62,740 nt of DNA from Flavobacteriaceae bacterium (GCA_002706045.1 PAJL01000108.1:1-62740); one strand, 5' to 3'; shown: positions 26,434-33,691, numbered from the stretch's first letter. Notes: generated by a model not told the origin, from the sequence alone. Program-made: numbers and translations.

Positions 26434-26597
26434 TACTTTTCAATCTTAGCTTCTATCAGTACTTTGTATTTGTTTAGGTTGCTAAATTCAAATGATGTTT
26501 TACATCTAGGACATACACAACTTATATTTGTTGCACCTAATGCTTCAGCTACCTTTCGGTTGCAGTTAGGACATCTTATTTCGGTGGGTTTGTGCAT
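26433..26597 (-). CDS. Com-like zinc-ribbon protein (54 aa)
   Basis: Frame ATG (26597) to TAA (26433). It contains CPNCNRKVAEA and, 17 residues on, CPRCK. This C-x2-C ... C-x2-C layout is the hallmark of the phage Mu Com family, an RNA-binding translational activator of mom. No mom-like gene is seen beside it, so the target is unknown. It could be any small zinc-ribbon nucleic-acid binder. Confidence 0.6.
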   Translation of the reverse strand: MHKPTEIRCPNCNRKVAEALGATNISCVCPRCKTSFEFSNLNKYKVLIEAKIEK

Positions 26598-26607
26598 TAT
26601 TGAAAGA

Positions 26608-26973
26608 TTATTTTTTAACTATATTTTGCTTTGCTTTATCTAATTCATTTTTAATATTATCAGTCATTGGTATTATTTTAATACCTTCTAAATATGCTAT
26701 TGCAGCATCTGCCATCATACCATCTGAAATTCTATCACCATACAATCTAAGTTCATCAACAAAACCACTTCTTAATATATGGGTGTTATTTTTAATCCCT
26801 CTTTTGCGTTCTTCTGGGTTGCTATCGTCTAACGCATGGCAATCGATGAAATAAGGCGCAAAAGGCACTACATCTGGTTCGTTTAGATTTATTTCTCTCG
26901 AAATATTCTTTATTTTTTTCAAGTTTCCTTGTACGTCACCACTTATTGGATGGGATATGTAGGCTGTTTTCAT
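26608..26973 (-). CDS. Nucleoside 2-deoxyribosyltransferase-like protein (DUF4406/DUF7768-like)
   Basis: The 121-aa protein opens with AYISHPISGDVQGN, as in nucleoside 2-deoxyribosyltransferase-fold proteins. It continues with VVPFAPYFIDCHALDD and GDRISDGMMADAAIAYLEG, where the acidic residues in the last part match the usual nucleotide-handling site. Phage members are thought to act on nucleotides. The exact substrate cannot be told. It overlaps the upstream small membrane gene by four bases. Confidence 0.6.
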   Translation of the reverse strand: MKTAYISHPISGDVQGNLKKIKNISREINLNEPDVVPFAPYFIDCHALDDSNPEERKRGIKNNTHILRSGFVDELRLYGDRISDGMMADAAIAYLEGIKIIPMTDNIKNELDKAKQNIVKK

Positions 26974-27188
26974 TCTCTAAACGTTCTTTCAAGATTATTA
27001 CCTGTTAATGCTAGGAATATTATTAGAGACATTTCCCAACCATAAAAAACAGGTGCAAGTATCATTGCTATAATACCTAATAGCATTCCTAAAATTCTAA
27101 GTGCTTTTCTCATTTTTATAATTTCAAACTTAATTAGTATTCTTTTACCTAAATTTCTAATATCGTATAGATAGTTTAGTTTTATCAT
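26970..27188 (-). CDS. Small membrane protein (72 aa)
   Basis: A basic N-terminus (about 1-27) is followed by two close hydrophobic segments (ILGMLLGIIAMILAPVFYGW and MSLIIFLALTG). An internal Met26 could be the real start. It is placed directly downstream of the terminase. Not recognised. Confidence 0.5.
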   Translation of the reverse strand: MIKLNYLYDIRNLGKRILIKFEIIKMRKALRILGMLLGIIAMILAPVFYGWEMSLIIFLALTGNNLERTFRE

Positions 27189-27202
27189 TTTAATTCATAC
27201 TT

Positions 27203-28507
27203 CTACCACAAAGCCTTAGCTAACATCACATATCTAGCAGCAGCGAGACAGTCTGGTTCGTGTCCGTCTGGCTCTGGGATGATGTTTCCGTTCTTATCTA
27301 TCTTTCGCATCCAGCTATTAAGCCCAGAAACAATATTTGGACTATCTGGCAATACGTGTATGTTATAGCTTCGCATACGGTTTACGCCTGTCATCTGTGA
27401 GCCTTTAGGTTTTTTTACACCTCTAACGGAATAACCATGTTTTGCTAAATCCCTTAGTTCGGTTGCCCCTGAACTGTCTCCAATGGTCAAATGCTTTTTT
27501 ATTTTTTGGATTTCAGCTTTTATCTGCCTGTCAACATCTGTTTCAGTTTCGTTTTTGTAATTTTCTTTGTTGTACCCAAAATAGAAATCCTCATCCTTTG
27601 TGAAATCTGTTGAACTAAACATCAACCTTACTTTCTTTAGCACCAACCTATCCTTGAAATCTACTATACTATCACGCTCTGCACCTTTTATTTTTTCGGT
27701 TAGTAGATTGTATTCAGTAAAGACTTCTTTTAAATAGAGATCTGCTCCATCCAAATAAACTTCAACTTCACAAGTCGGATCTGGCGAACTTCCAAAGTCC
27801 ATTCCATTAGGCAAACGTATTGCTGTACTCGGTAGGGTAGAAGCCATTTTGTATTGGTACATTCTGCGTTCGGAATAAGTTCCTGTTTCACCACGTCCAT
27901 ATACTTTAAACCATTCTTCATCGTGTCGCATACTTTCGATATGCTTTTTCTCTGAAGCTGGACACATTTCGTTATCTTGATAGGTAATGATTATCTTTTC
28001 GCAGTTATCCTTAACTTCTAACTTGGTATGCGCCCAAAATTCAAAATCTGGGTTAAAATCCACGTACACTTCTTTACTACGTGCTATATAATGCTTTACA
28101 GCTTCCCAACCTACACGGTTTCCCTCATTAATGTAAAGTATTCCACGTCTAGGGCCTTTACCTTTGTTAGGCTTGTTATCATCTAAATAACGAAACTGTA
28201 TTTTTGTATCACAGTAATAACAAGTCTTATCTTGTTTATTGTAGTAGTCGTAGAAATCCATTCCCCAAAGACCAAACACAAACTCAAAATCAGCAATTGC
28301 ACCATCTTTTAAATTCTCGTAAGTGTCGGTCATTATAGTTATGGTGTCTCTAAAAATATTTTCATCTTCTGCACGTTCCAATAATCTAACAGCCATTGCC
28401 ATGTTCTTACCAGCACTTTGACCACCCTGAAGCAAATAGATGTCTATTCCCTCTTTTTTTTCGAGTTCCTTAATTTTCCAATATGTCGTCGTATAGGCTA
28501 GGCTCAA
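27203..28507 (-). CDS. terL: Terminase large subunit
   Basis: The 434-aa packaging motor ATPase and nuclease. Walker A is GGQSAGKN (28-35) and Walker B with the catalytic acid is ILYINEGN (123-130). The C-terminal nuclease domain begins near GMDFGSSPDPTCEVEVYL and includes the ELRDLAKHGYSVRGVKK region. It overlaps the TerS stop by four bases. Length is usual for the PBSX/Terminase_3 group. Confidence 0.9.
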   Translation of the reverse strand: MSLAYTTTYWKIKELEKKEGIDIYLLQGGQSAGKNMAMAVRLLERAEDENIFRDTITIMTDTYENLKDGAIADFEFVFGLWGMDFYDYYNKQDKTCYYCDTKIQFRYLDDNKPNKGKGPRRGILYINEGNRVGWEAVKHYIARSKEVYVDFNPDFEFWAHTKLEVKDNCEKIIITYQDNEMCPASEKKHIESMRHDEEWFKVYGRGETGTYSERRMYQYKMASTLPSTAIRLPNGMDFGSSPDPTCEVEVYLDGADLYLKEVFTEYNLLTEKIKGAERDSIVDFKDRLVLKKVRLMFSSTDFTKDEDFYFGYNKENYKNETETDVDRQIKAEIQKIKKHLTIGDSSGATELRDLAKHGYSVRGVKKPKGSQMTGVNRMRSYNIHVLPDSPNIVSGLNSWMRKIDKNGNIIPEPDGHEPDCLAAARYVMLAKALW

Positions 28508-28974
28508 TCTTGTACTTTGTTTTTGTAGTCGCTCTTGTCGATTATCTGTCTAGGTGGTAATGTCTTTTGACGGTTGTCTTTTTCAAAATGTCCGTGCTGT
28601 TTTGCTAACCTATCCCTTGCAGAATTATAACCATGTGACCCTATAAAACGAATAGTTCTTTTAGCAACATCTAGTTGTTTTTCTGTAGAGTTTTCATCTT
28701 GAAGGACATCTAAAGCTTTTTCATATCGTTCTATAAGCTTTTTATCACCTCTAACAGATTCTTCTAAGGTGTATAGCTCTTTGTCGCTTAATTCTTTTTT
28801 TAGATCTTCTATCCTTACCGAAACTTTACCGTGTGAAGAAAGTTCGTTAGCTTTAACCCAAATAGTTTCATCTGCCATTTTTGAAGTATCATAAGCGTGT
28901 CTATAAGCATCGGATTTATTACCGTGCTTTACGTAGTGTTGTGCAAATGCTTCTTGTTTTGGTGTTAAAGGCAT
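28504..28974 (-). CDS. terS: Terminase small subunit
   Basis: The 156-aa protein should recognise phage DNA for packaging. Its N-terminus, LTPKQEAFAQHYVKHGNKSDAYRHAY, is the typical TerS helix-turn-helix. It continues with KANELSSHGKVSVRIEDLKKEL and a helical oligomerisation region. It lies immediately upstream of TerL. Confidence 0.87.
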   Translation of the reverse strand: MPLTPKQEAFAQHYVKHGNKSDAYRHAYDTSKMADETIWVKANELSSHGKVSVRIEDLKKELSDKELYTLEESVRGDKKLIERYEKALDVLQDENSTEKQLDVAKRTIRFIGSHGYNSARDRLAKQHGHFEKDNRQKTLPPRQIIDKSDYKNKVQD

Positions 28975-28987
28975 TTATAAATATTAT

Positions 28988-29167
28988 TTAAGGTTTAGTA
29001 ACTTCTTCTACAGAAACACTAATACTAACATTGTAGATTTTGTTATTAAAGCCTATGTTAGTTATTTGGTTAGATACTTTTTTTAGGTTGTTACCCACAA
29101 GTATTCTGGCTACGTCTAACATAAGTAGAGTAGAGGTGTTGTTTTTTATTTTGGATTGTGGGTTCAT
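28988..29167 (-). CDS. Hypothetical 59-aa protein
   Basis: A complete frame, ATG 29167 to TAA 28988, in an otherwise empty gap of the packaging operon. The product is Asn/Lys-rich with a beta-like C-terminal half (IYNVSISVSVEEV). Codon use fits its neighbours. Not recognised. Confidence 0.5.
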   Translation of the reverse strand: MNPQSKIKNNTSTLLMLDVARILVGNNLKKVSNQITNIGFNNKIYNVSISVSVEEVTKP

Positions 29168-29202
29168 ACAACTAATTTCTATTATTATTTAAATTTTAAA
29201 GG

Positions 29203-29487
29203 TTAAGGAAAAATTATATTACTTGGCGAATAGTGAAATGTTGCATCTGGAAACAATTTATTTCCTAGAACATTAAGCCTATTAACCATTCTATCATATA
29301 GTTGCATTCCTTTTTGAGTGTACATAAATGATATTGCACCATCAAAATCATATAAATCTTCGCTGTCTGGTTTTCTAGTAAGTCCTTTTCGTACTGGAAA
29401 ATCCTCTAAGAAAGAGTCTAAAACATCTGATGCTACTAACTCCCAGTCTAGCGCATCATTAATTGTAATTGAGTTTCTAAATTTCAT
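29203..29487 (-). CDS. Hypothetical 94-aa protein
   Basis: A soluble acidic protein (DVLDSFLEDFPVRKG, then DLYDFDGAISFMYTQ). It lies upstream of TerS in a set of small genes; no family is recognised. Confidence 0.5.
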   Translation of the reverse strand: MKFRNSITINDALDWELVASDVLDSFLEDFPVRKGLTRKPDSEDLYDFDGAISFMYTQKGMQLYDRMVNRLNVLGNKLFPDATFHYSPSNIIFP

Positions 29488-29494
29488 AATTAAG

Positions 29495-29770
29495 CTAATT
29501 TCTCTTACCTACCTTTCTATAACTTAAACCTAGATTATCGAACTTAATGATGTGCTTTACTTTGCTCAACTTTAGATTTAGCCTTTTAGCTATGGCTTCT
29601 TTGCTTAATCCATATTGGTATAGGTTCATTACCTTGTTTTCGATTTCCTTTTCCTCTTTAATGTCCTTTAGGATCTGTTCTAAGGTTAATCCACTCTTTG
29701 CTATGGCTTCGGGTAAACATCCGCAGTTGTTGAACTTTACTGTATTTTGGAATCTTATTTCTCTAACCAT
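29495..29770 (-). CDS. HTH-containing small protein (91 aa)
   Basis: The C-terminal half (YGLSKEAIAKRLNLKLSKVKHI) is a helix-turn-helix of sigma-factor region 4 or transposase type. It follows GLTLEQILKDIKEEKE. Being at the head of the packaging operon, it could be a transcription regulator, for instance of the palindromic late promoters, but nothing links it directly. Confidence 0.55.
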   Translation of the reverse strand: MVREIRFQNTVKFNNCGCLPEAIAKSGLTLEQILKDIKEEKEIENKVMNLYQYGLSKEAIAKRLNLKLSKVKHIIKFDNLGLSYRKVGKRN

Positions 29771-29895
29771 ATTTTTAAGCGTGATATTCTTCTGTCGATT
29801 TCCTCGATGCTTATTGAGCGTTGTTTTTCGTTTCTTTGTTTCTCGTAGTGCTCAATTCTATCGGTTATATGCTTTTTTCCTGCTTTTGAGAGCAT
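29755..29895 (-). CDS. Small basic helical protein (46 aa)
   Basis: Frame ATG 29895 to TAA 29755, overlapping the HTH gene start by 16 bases. It is highly charged and helical (KHITDRIEHYEKQRNEKQ). It is the first gene after the terminator at 29906-29928. Confidence 0.45.
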   Translation of the reverse strand: MLSKAGKKHITDRIEHYEKQRNEKQRSISIEEIDRRISRLKIWLEK

Positions 29896-29905
29896 GACTT
29901 TTTTT

Positions 29906-29928
29906 AAAAAAAGCTAGTCTTTCCTAGC
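29906..29928 (-). terminator. Rho-independent terminator upstream of the packaging operon
   Basis: Read on the minus strand: GCTAG - GAAAGA - CTAGC followed by seven T (29912-29906). It ends ten bases before the 46-aa gene and ~200 bases downstream of the tRNA. It should stop transcription coming from the tRNA/early side before the packaging genes. Confidence 0.65.
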
Positions 29929-30126
29929 AGTCAGAATTACTATTCAATTCGGTCAGAAAACAATGTTGTATTTAGGTCTGTGTGATTGTGCCTCTCGCTT
30001 CCGGTACTGTCCGTATTACTATTAATCTTTCCAGTATGTCAAAAGTCTTTCCTTTTTGTCTAAATCACATTTTGGCCTTAATGCCTAAAACTCATGTTTT
30101 CGATTTCATCTATCTGGGTTGCGTTG

Positions 30127-30199
30127 TTGCGCGGACAGGATTCGAACCTGCGACCTTCGGATTATGAGACCGATGAGATGACCACTGCTCTACCGCACG
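30127..30199 (-). tRNA. tRNA-Met (CAT), initiator-like
   Basis: A 73-nt cloverleaf without encoded CCA. The anticodon loop is CTCATAA and the T-arm is GCAGG-TTCGAAT-CCTGT. The first acceptor pair is C1 x A72 (mismatch) and the D-stem has A11-U24, both marks of initiator tRNA. Sequence similarity to bacterial tRNA-fMet is evident (AGAGCAGTGG, CCGAAGGTCGCAGG). Odd points: 31-39 is T-T, so one of the three initiator G-C pairs is lost, and 13-22 is mismatched. It may be a divergent phage tRNA or a decaying one. The 449-base stretch 29896-30344 otherwise holds only its promoter and the terminator. Confidence 0.88.
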
Positions 30200-30210
30200 A
30201 TATATAAAAG

Positions 30211-30239
30211 CATATAGCCTTAATCTGCATAGTTGCAAA
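30211..30239 (-). promoter_or_regulatory. Putative promoter of the tRNA
   Basis: On the minus strand, TTTG (30239-30236) is followed after exactly 19 bases by TATATGCT (from 30216). This fits the Bacteroidetes TTTG-N19-TAnnTTTG pattern only in part. The expected start lies about 6 bases before the tRNA. Confidence 0.4.
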
Positions 30240-30344
30240 CAGCCTTATTGGTAAGGAAATAATTTAAGAAATGATTTGTGCCTTGCTAAGTTGCCTGGAC
30301 TTGAAATGATTTGAATTGTAAATATAGTAATATTCTATATAAAA

Positions 30345-30602
30345 TTATACTTTAAGTGGTTTTATTTTTTCATTTAGTCCACTTGGAATTACCAACGGGT
30401 AATCATCTGTTATTTTCTGGGTTTCGTATAAAGCCATTTTGCTTATTCGCTCAACCTCTTTTTTTATTCTACCCATTTCAAATATTAATTTATCCTTTTG
30501 TTCTCTGGTTAAATCGCTAGTTGAACAAAACAGAAAATCAAAATATAGGTTATACTGCTTTATGAGTTTTATTCTTTTGGTATAGAAAGTTTCTGATCTC
30601 AT
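30345..30602 (-). CDS. Hypothetical 85-aa protein coupled to recombinase
   Basis: A helical basic protein (KRIKLIKQYNLYFDFLF, then a charged helix DKLIFEMGRIKKEVERI). The start overlaps the recombinase stop as TAATG, so the pair is co-translated and may act together. Not recognised. Confidence 0.5.
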   Translation of the reverse strand: MRSETFYTKRIKLIKQYNLYFDFLFCSTSDLTREQKDKLIFEMGRIKKEVERISKMALYETQKITDDYPLVIPSGLNEKIKPLKV

Positions 30603-31417
30603 TAACCAATGTCTTTTAATGTCAATACCATATCACTTAAAGATTCTTTACTTAGGTGATAATATCGTTGAGTTGATTTTGGTGATTTATGACCAGCAAA
30701 CTGTTGTACTTTCATAATATTATGTTTATTATCCATAAGATTTGTAAGCGCGGTATGTCTTAATAAATGCGGATAAACATGTTTGTTAGTTCTTATCTTT
30801 TTTACAACGTTTCTTATAGATGATTGCGAGTACTTTTTACCTTTTACAGTACTTTCAAATAAATAAGTTTCAGGTCGGTATTTTTTGTAGTAAATACGTA
30901 ACTCTTTTAAATCTCGATCAGTTATAGGAAAACGTCTTGATTTACCACCTTTACCGTTTTGTATTAGTATGCGATTATTTTCAGAATCAATATCTTCTAA
31001 AGTTATATTTTGAAGTTCTGATATGCGTAAAGCACCCACATACAATAAGTTTATTATACACCTATGCTTAATGTTATCAATTAATAAAAGACTATTTTTT
31101 ATTTCATCTACTGAAAGTATGTTAATTTCCTTTTTTGAATCTTCTTTGTATGGAATGTTTTTAAGTTTTTGAGGTTGTTCTAGTAACTTAAAAATAATTC
31201 TAACTGAAGATAACATTTGGTTGTAATAAGATACTGAATACTTCCTGCTGAAATTAACAAAATAAGTTTCAATATCATTAGCTGACATTCTGTAAATCCT
31301 ACTATTTGAACTAACAAACTTTTTAAAACAGCTTTTGTAGTTACTAATAGTATCTTTAGAGGTATAATTCAACTCTAAATAATTGTCATAATTTTTAAAA
31401 AGTTCTGTCAATTTCAT
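30602..31417 (-). CDS. XerC/D-type tyrosine recombinase
   Basis: The 271-aa site-specific recombinase has a complete active site: R131 (GALRISEL), K156 or K159 (GKGGKSR), H217-x-x-R220 (HLLRHTAL), H243 (GHKSPKS) and Y252 (QRYYHL). An N-terminal SAM-like domain covers 1-85. It is unrelated in detail to the prophage integrase at 204-1364. It borders the array of inverted-repeat elements that starts at 31465. The extra domain of integron integrases is not seen. Possible roles are cassette mobility, dimer resolution or an inversion switch. Confidence 0.85.
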   Translation of the reverse strand: MKLTELFKNYDNYLELNYTSKDTISNYKSCFKKFVSSNSRIYRMSANDIETYFVNFSRKYSVSYYNQMLSSVRIIFKLLEQPQKLKNIPYKEDSKKEINILSVDEIKNSLLLIDNIKHRCIINLLYVGALRISELQNITLEDIDSENNRILIQNGKGGKSRRFPITDRDLKELRIYYKKYRPETYLFESTVKGKKYSQSSIRNVVKKIRTNKHVYPHLLRHTALTNLMDNKHNIMKVQQFAGHKSPKSTQRYYHLSKESLSDMVLTLKDIG

Positions 31418-31464
31418 TTTGAAAGTATTGTGTTTATTGGTGTTTTAGTATATTGTGGATAAGT

Positions 31465-31974
31465 ACCGTTACCTGTAAGCCAAGAACAATAATTAGAATC
31501 AAAATAAATGATAGAAAAAAACATAGGATTTATTAAACAAATAATTGAAGAAGGTATTCCAGTTCATAAATTTTTAGGACTAAAATTATTGGAACTTGAA
31601 AAAGGGTTTGTAAAAGTTAAAGTTCCCTTTAGAGATGAAATTGTTGGAGATATGAGAACAAACAGGTGGCACGGAGGAATTATTGCTACAATAATGGACT
31701 CTGTTGGTGGTATTGCAGGAAGCACTCACTTTACGTCATTGGAAGATAAATTAGTAACTATTGATTTAAGAATAGATTATTTAAAAGGTGCTGAAGCATC
31801 TGAAATAATTGTGGAAGGTAAAATAGTTAGGTTAGGTAATAGAATACTTGTAACGAAAATGAAAGCCTTTCAGAATGATGAATTAATTGCAGAAGGAAAA
31901 GGCGTATATAATTTCATACGAATTAACAAATCAACGGAAAAATAGGAACTGAAACAAAATAGCCTACAGGTAAC
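31465..31974. repeat. Inverted-repeat element A flanking the thioesterase gene
   Basis: ACCGTTACCTGTAAGCC (31465-31481) is matched by GCCTACAGGTAACAAAG (31962-31978). GTTACCTGTA (31468-31477) and TACAGGTAAC (31965-31974) are perfect 10-bp inverted repeats. The PaaI-type gene lies wholly between the arms. Same family as elements B-E. Confidence 0.65.
31508..31945 (+). CDS. PaaI-family hotdog thioesterase
   Basis: The 145-aa acyl-CoA thioesterase-like enzyme carries the family core RWHGGIIATIMDSVGGIAG, which includes the HGG turn and the catalytic-helix acid D, followed by the hotdog strands LVTIDLRIDYLKGA and EGKGVYNFIR. Substrate cannot be told; PaaI members act on aromatic or medium-chain acyl-CoAs. 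It is the only plus-strand gene in this part of the phage and lies inside an inverted repeat, so it looks like imported cargo rather than a phage core gene. Confidence 0.85.
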   Translation: MIEKNIGFIKQIIEEGIPVHKFLGLKLLELEKGFVKVKVPFRDEIVGDMRTNRWHGGIIATIMDSVGGIAGSTHFTSLEDKLVTIDLRIDYLKGAEASEIIVEGKIVRLGNRILVTKMKAFQNDELIAEGKGVYNFIRINKSTEK

Positions 31975-32138
31975 AAAGTGTAAAAATAATAAGGGTTTTA
32001 GTGCTTATCCCAAAGTGAAGTGCATTTTACAAAGTCCGCAAAATTTACAATTTTGCATGTCTATTAATTAAAGAAAAAATTGCAAATTTGGCTAAGTGAT
32101 AAATTGAAAGTTCAGTCCTTCGAAATCCCTTACTATTC

Positions 32139-32224
32139 TTACACAAACCGTTGTAAACAAGCGCACCAATCTTTACCAATCAGTGCGCTTTATTTATGCG
32201 CCAGATTTACAACAATGCATAACC
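32139..32224. repeat. Inverted-repeat element B (compact hairpin)
   Basis: GTTGTAAA (32150-32157), then GCGC (32161-32164), a loop with its own GCGCAC/GTGCGC pair (32161-32188), then GCGC (32198-32201) and TTTACAAC (32206-32213). It is flanked by ACC before and AATGC after. The surrounding 31946-32231 gap holds no coding frame I can support. Confidence 0.65.
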
Positions 32225-32231
32225 ACAATGC

Positions 32232-32426
32232 CTAAGTATCGGCTTCTTCATCTGGCTTCTGTTCTAAATCTGCCGTTTTTATATTTTTTTCTTCCCATCC
32301 TTCAACACACTCAATAAAACTATCAACTTTATGTTGGTACTTCTTAGGAATGCGATTGCGGGTAATGCTAGTTTCATTGCCCGCTAATCTTCTGCTCAGT
32401 TCTTTCCAGTTTATTAGATCGCTCAT
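32232..32426 (-). CDS. Small putative DNA-binding phage protein (64 aa)
   Basis: It begins MSDLINWKELSRRLAGNETS and continues TRNRIPKKYQHKVDSFIECV, a compact HTH-like sequence, followed by an acidic tail. Proteins with this INWKELSRLLAGN start are common in Bacteroidetes phages, from memory. It overlaps the upstream stop by one base. Confidence 0.55.
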   Translation of the reverse strand: MSDLINWKELSRRLAGNETSITRNRIPKKYQHKVDSFIECVEGWEEKNIKTADLEQKPDEEADT

Positions 32427-32641
32427 TATTTCCAGTAATTAAATGAAGTAACAGCATCATCAAATCTTCTTTTGAAGTTTTCGTTTCCATCAACTTTACT
32501 AGATAAATCAGCTATCAAAACAGGAATTTCTCTTAAATCCTTATTGTAGTTCTCTTTACCTCTCTTTGTGTTTAGAGTTTTATGTTCTCCGATAAATTTT
32601 ACTCTTAATTCTAATCTTTCTAATTGCTCTAAAGTTGTCAT
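32426..32641 (-). CDS. Small charged phage protein (71 aa)
   Basis: I prefer ATG 32641 (MTTLEQLERLELRVKFIGEH), since homologous phage proteins begin there as far as I recall. ATG 32701 would add 20 residues. Helical, basic. Function unknown. Confidence 0.5.
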   Translation of the reverse strand: MTTLEQLERLELRVKFIGEHKTLNTKRGKENYNKDLREIPVLIADLSSKVDGNENFKRRFDDAVTSFNYWK

Positions 32642-32731
32642 AATTTTAAGTTTTAATATCTCAGCTTCATTGCTTTCGATATTCAAATATACAACTATCA
32701 TTGAAATAAAACACTATAAAACTTAATTATT

Positions 32732-32786
32732 TTCAACTTTTGTTGAATTTTTATAATATCCTCAATAAATTTCAACTTTAATTGAA
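32732..32786. promoter_or_regulatory. Pair of 16-bp palindromes, possible operator
   Basis: TTCAACTTTTGTTGAA (32732-32747) and TTCAACTTTAATTGAA (32771-32786) are near-identical palindromes 39 bases apart, upstream of the minus genes at 32641 and below. Nothing else explains the 208-base gap 32702-32909 except element C at its right end. Confidence 0.45.
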
Positions 32787-32900
32787 TTATTGTTAATAGT
32801 TTTGCTGTCGCAATCTGCCTACGCTCAAAAAAATATAAAAACTAATTTGTTCTGTAAAGCTATCTTTTAGGCTTAAACACGGCACTATGGTTATGCTAAC

Positions 32901-33167
32901 CGTTAGCATTCATTTGCCAACGCTCACCACTTCAAGATTATCCCAGTTAATTATCCGTCTGCCTTTGCGTAGGTGTTTTTTGAGAGCTTCTAAATCTTCA
33001 CTAAAAGCAATTTCCTTCCACCTCATTGGTTGGTTGGTGTTATTCTTTGTCAATTGTTCAGGTCTTATCTGCTTTAGTATTGCAGGCGGATAAGGCTGTA
33101 ATGATTGTAATGCGTATTCTGCCATATCTTTAAAGTTTCTGCCAACGCTCAAAAACGAAATGCTAAC
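32901..33167. repeat. Inverted-repeat element C flanking a 71-aa gene
   Basis: GTTAGCATT (32902-32910) and AATGCTAAC (33159-33167) are perfect inverted arms, preceded by ACC and followed by AACG. GCCAACGCTC recurs as a direct repeat just inside both arms (32916-32925 and 33141-33150). The gene 32910-33125 fills the interior. Confidence 0.6.
32910..33125 (-). CDS. Hypothetical 71-aa protein inside element C
   Basis: The ATG at 33125 (MAEYALQSLQPYPPAILKQ) is preferred over a TTG at 33152 that lies in the repeat. It is basic with LKKHLRKGRRIINWDNLEVV near the end. The stop codon overlaps the left arm of the inverted repeat. Not recognised. Confidence 0.5.
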   Translation of the reverse strand: MAEYALQSLQPYPPAILKQIRPEQLTKNNTNQPMRWKEIAFSEDLEALKKHLRKGRRIINWDNLEVVSVGK

Positions 33168-33246
33168 AACGTATATAAATAAGTGCTAGTGTTTCTTTTA
33201 AAAGTTGGCTGTTAATTCAATGTTTATGTTTTATTTGTCTACGGTG

Positions 33247-33354
33247 GATTTCCTTCGGAAATCGCACCTATTCATATACAAACCGTTATGTACAAGCGCA
33301 ATATCTGTACGCACTCAAAACGGTTAGATGCGCCAGTACATAACAATGCGTATA
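33247..33354. repeat. Inverted-repeat element D (compact hairpin) with adjoining stem-loop
   Basis: GATTTCC-TTC-GGAAATC (33247-33263) is followed by TATAC (33275-33279), GTTATGTAC (33285-33293), GCGC (33296-33299), a loop, GCGC (33330-33333), GTACATAAC (33336-33344) and GTATA (33350-33354). The pairs nest in order. The 33153-33445 gap has no supported gene. Confidence 0.65.
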
Positions 33355-33445
33355 AAACATAGCTATGTAAGTGCTTAACCGTTTATTTCGTGTGTACTTG
33401 CTCATAATTAACAATTTTTTCCCTCGCTTTTTTTCTTACTCAAAC

Positions 33446-33691
33446 TCAATTAGATTCTTTAATTCTAAATTGGTCTGGCATACTTTTATTACCAGGTAAT
33501 TTTTCATAAGTAAATTGAGCGCCTTCTAATGCTGTTTTTGCATTATCAATAATGTTTTTTGCTACACCATTAATTGCTTTTGCTCTTTCAATTTCTTTCT
33601 GTAAATCTTCTTGGGTTAAATCTTCATCGCCTAATCTTTCTAGTTGAGCGAATAAATGATTATTTAAGTCTGATAGTGTGTTTTTAGCCAT
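33446..33691 (-). CDS. Conserved small phage protein (81 aa)
   Basis: Pattern TLSDLNNHLFAQLERL, then EKEIERAKAINGVAKNIIDNAK. This is a widespread small phage/prophage type in both Bacteroidetes and Proteobacteria, as far as I recall, with unknown function. Helical. Overlaps the HNH gene stop by eight bases. Confidence 0.6.
   Translation of the reverse strand: MAKNTLSDLNNHLFAQLERLGDEDLTQEDLQKEIERAKAINGVAKNIIDNAKTALEGAQFTYEKLPGNKSMPDQFRIKESN

Noticed and set aside
29547-29897. 116-residue hydrophobic plus-strand frame
   Set aside because: Overlaps the HTH gene and the 46-aa gene on the other strand, both with better codon patterns and coupling.
30127-30199. Prophage attachment at this tRNA
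   Set aside because: No repeat of its 3' end was seen at the prophage borders; the border repeat resembles tRNA-Ser instead.
33152-33152. TTG starts at 33152, 34346 and 9184
   Set aside because: They lie in repeat or promoter sequence; the following ATG codons give better starts.
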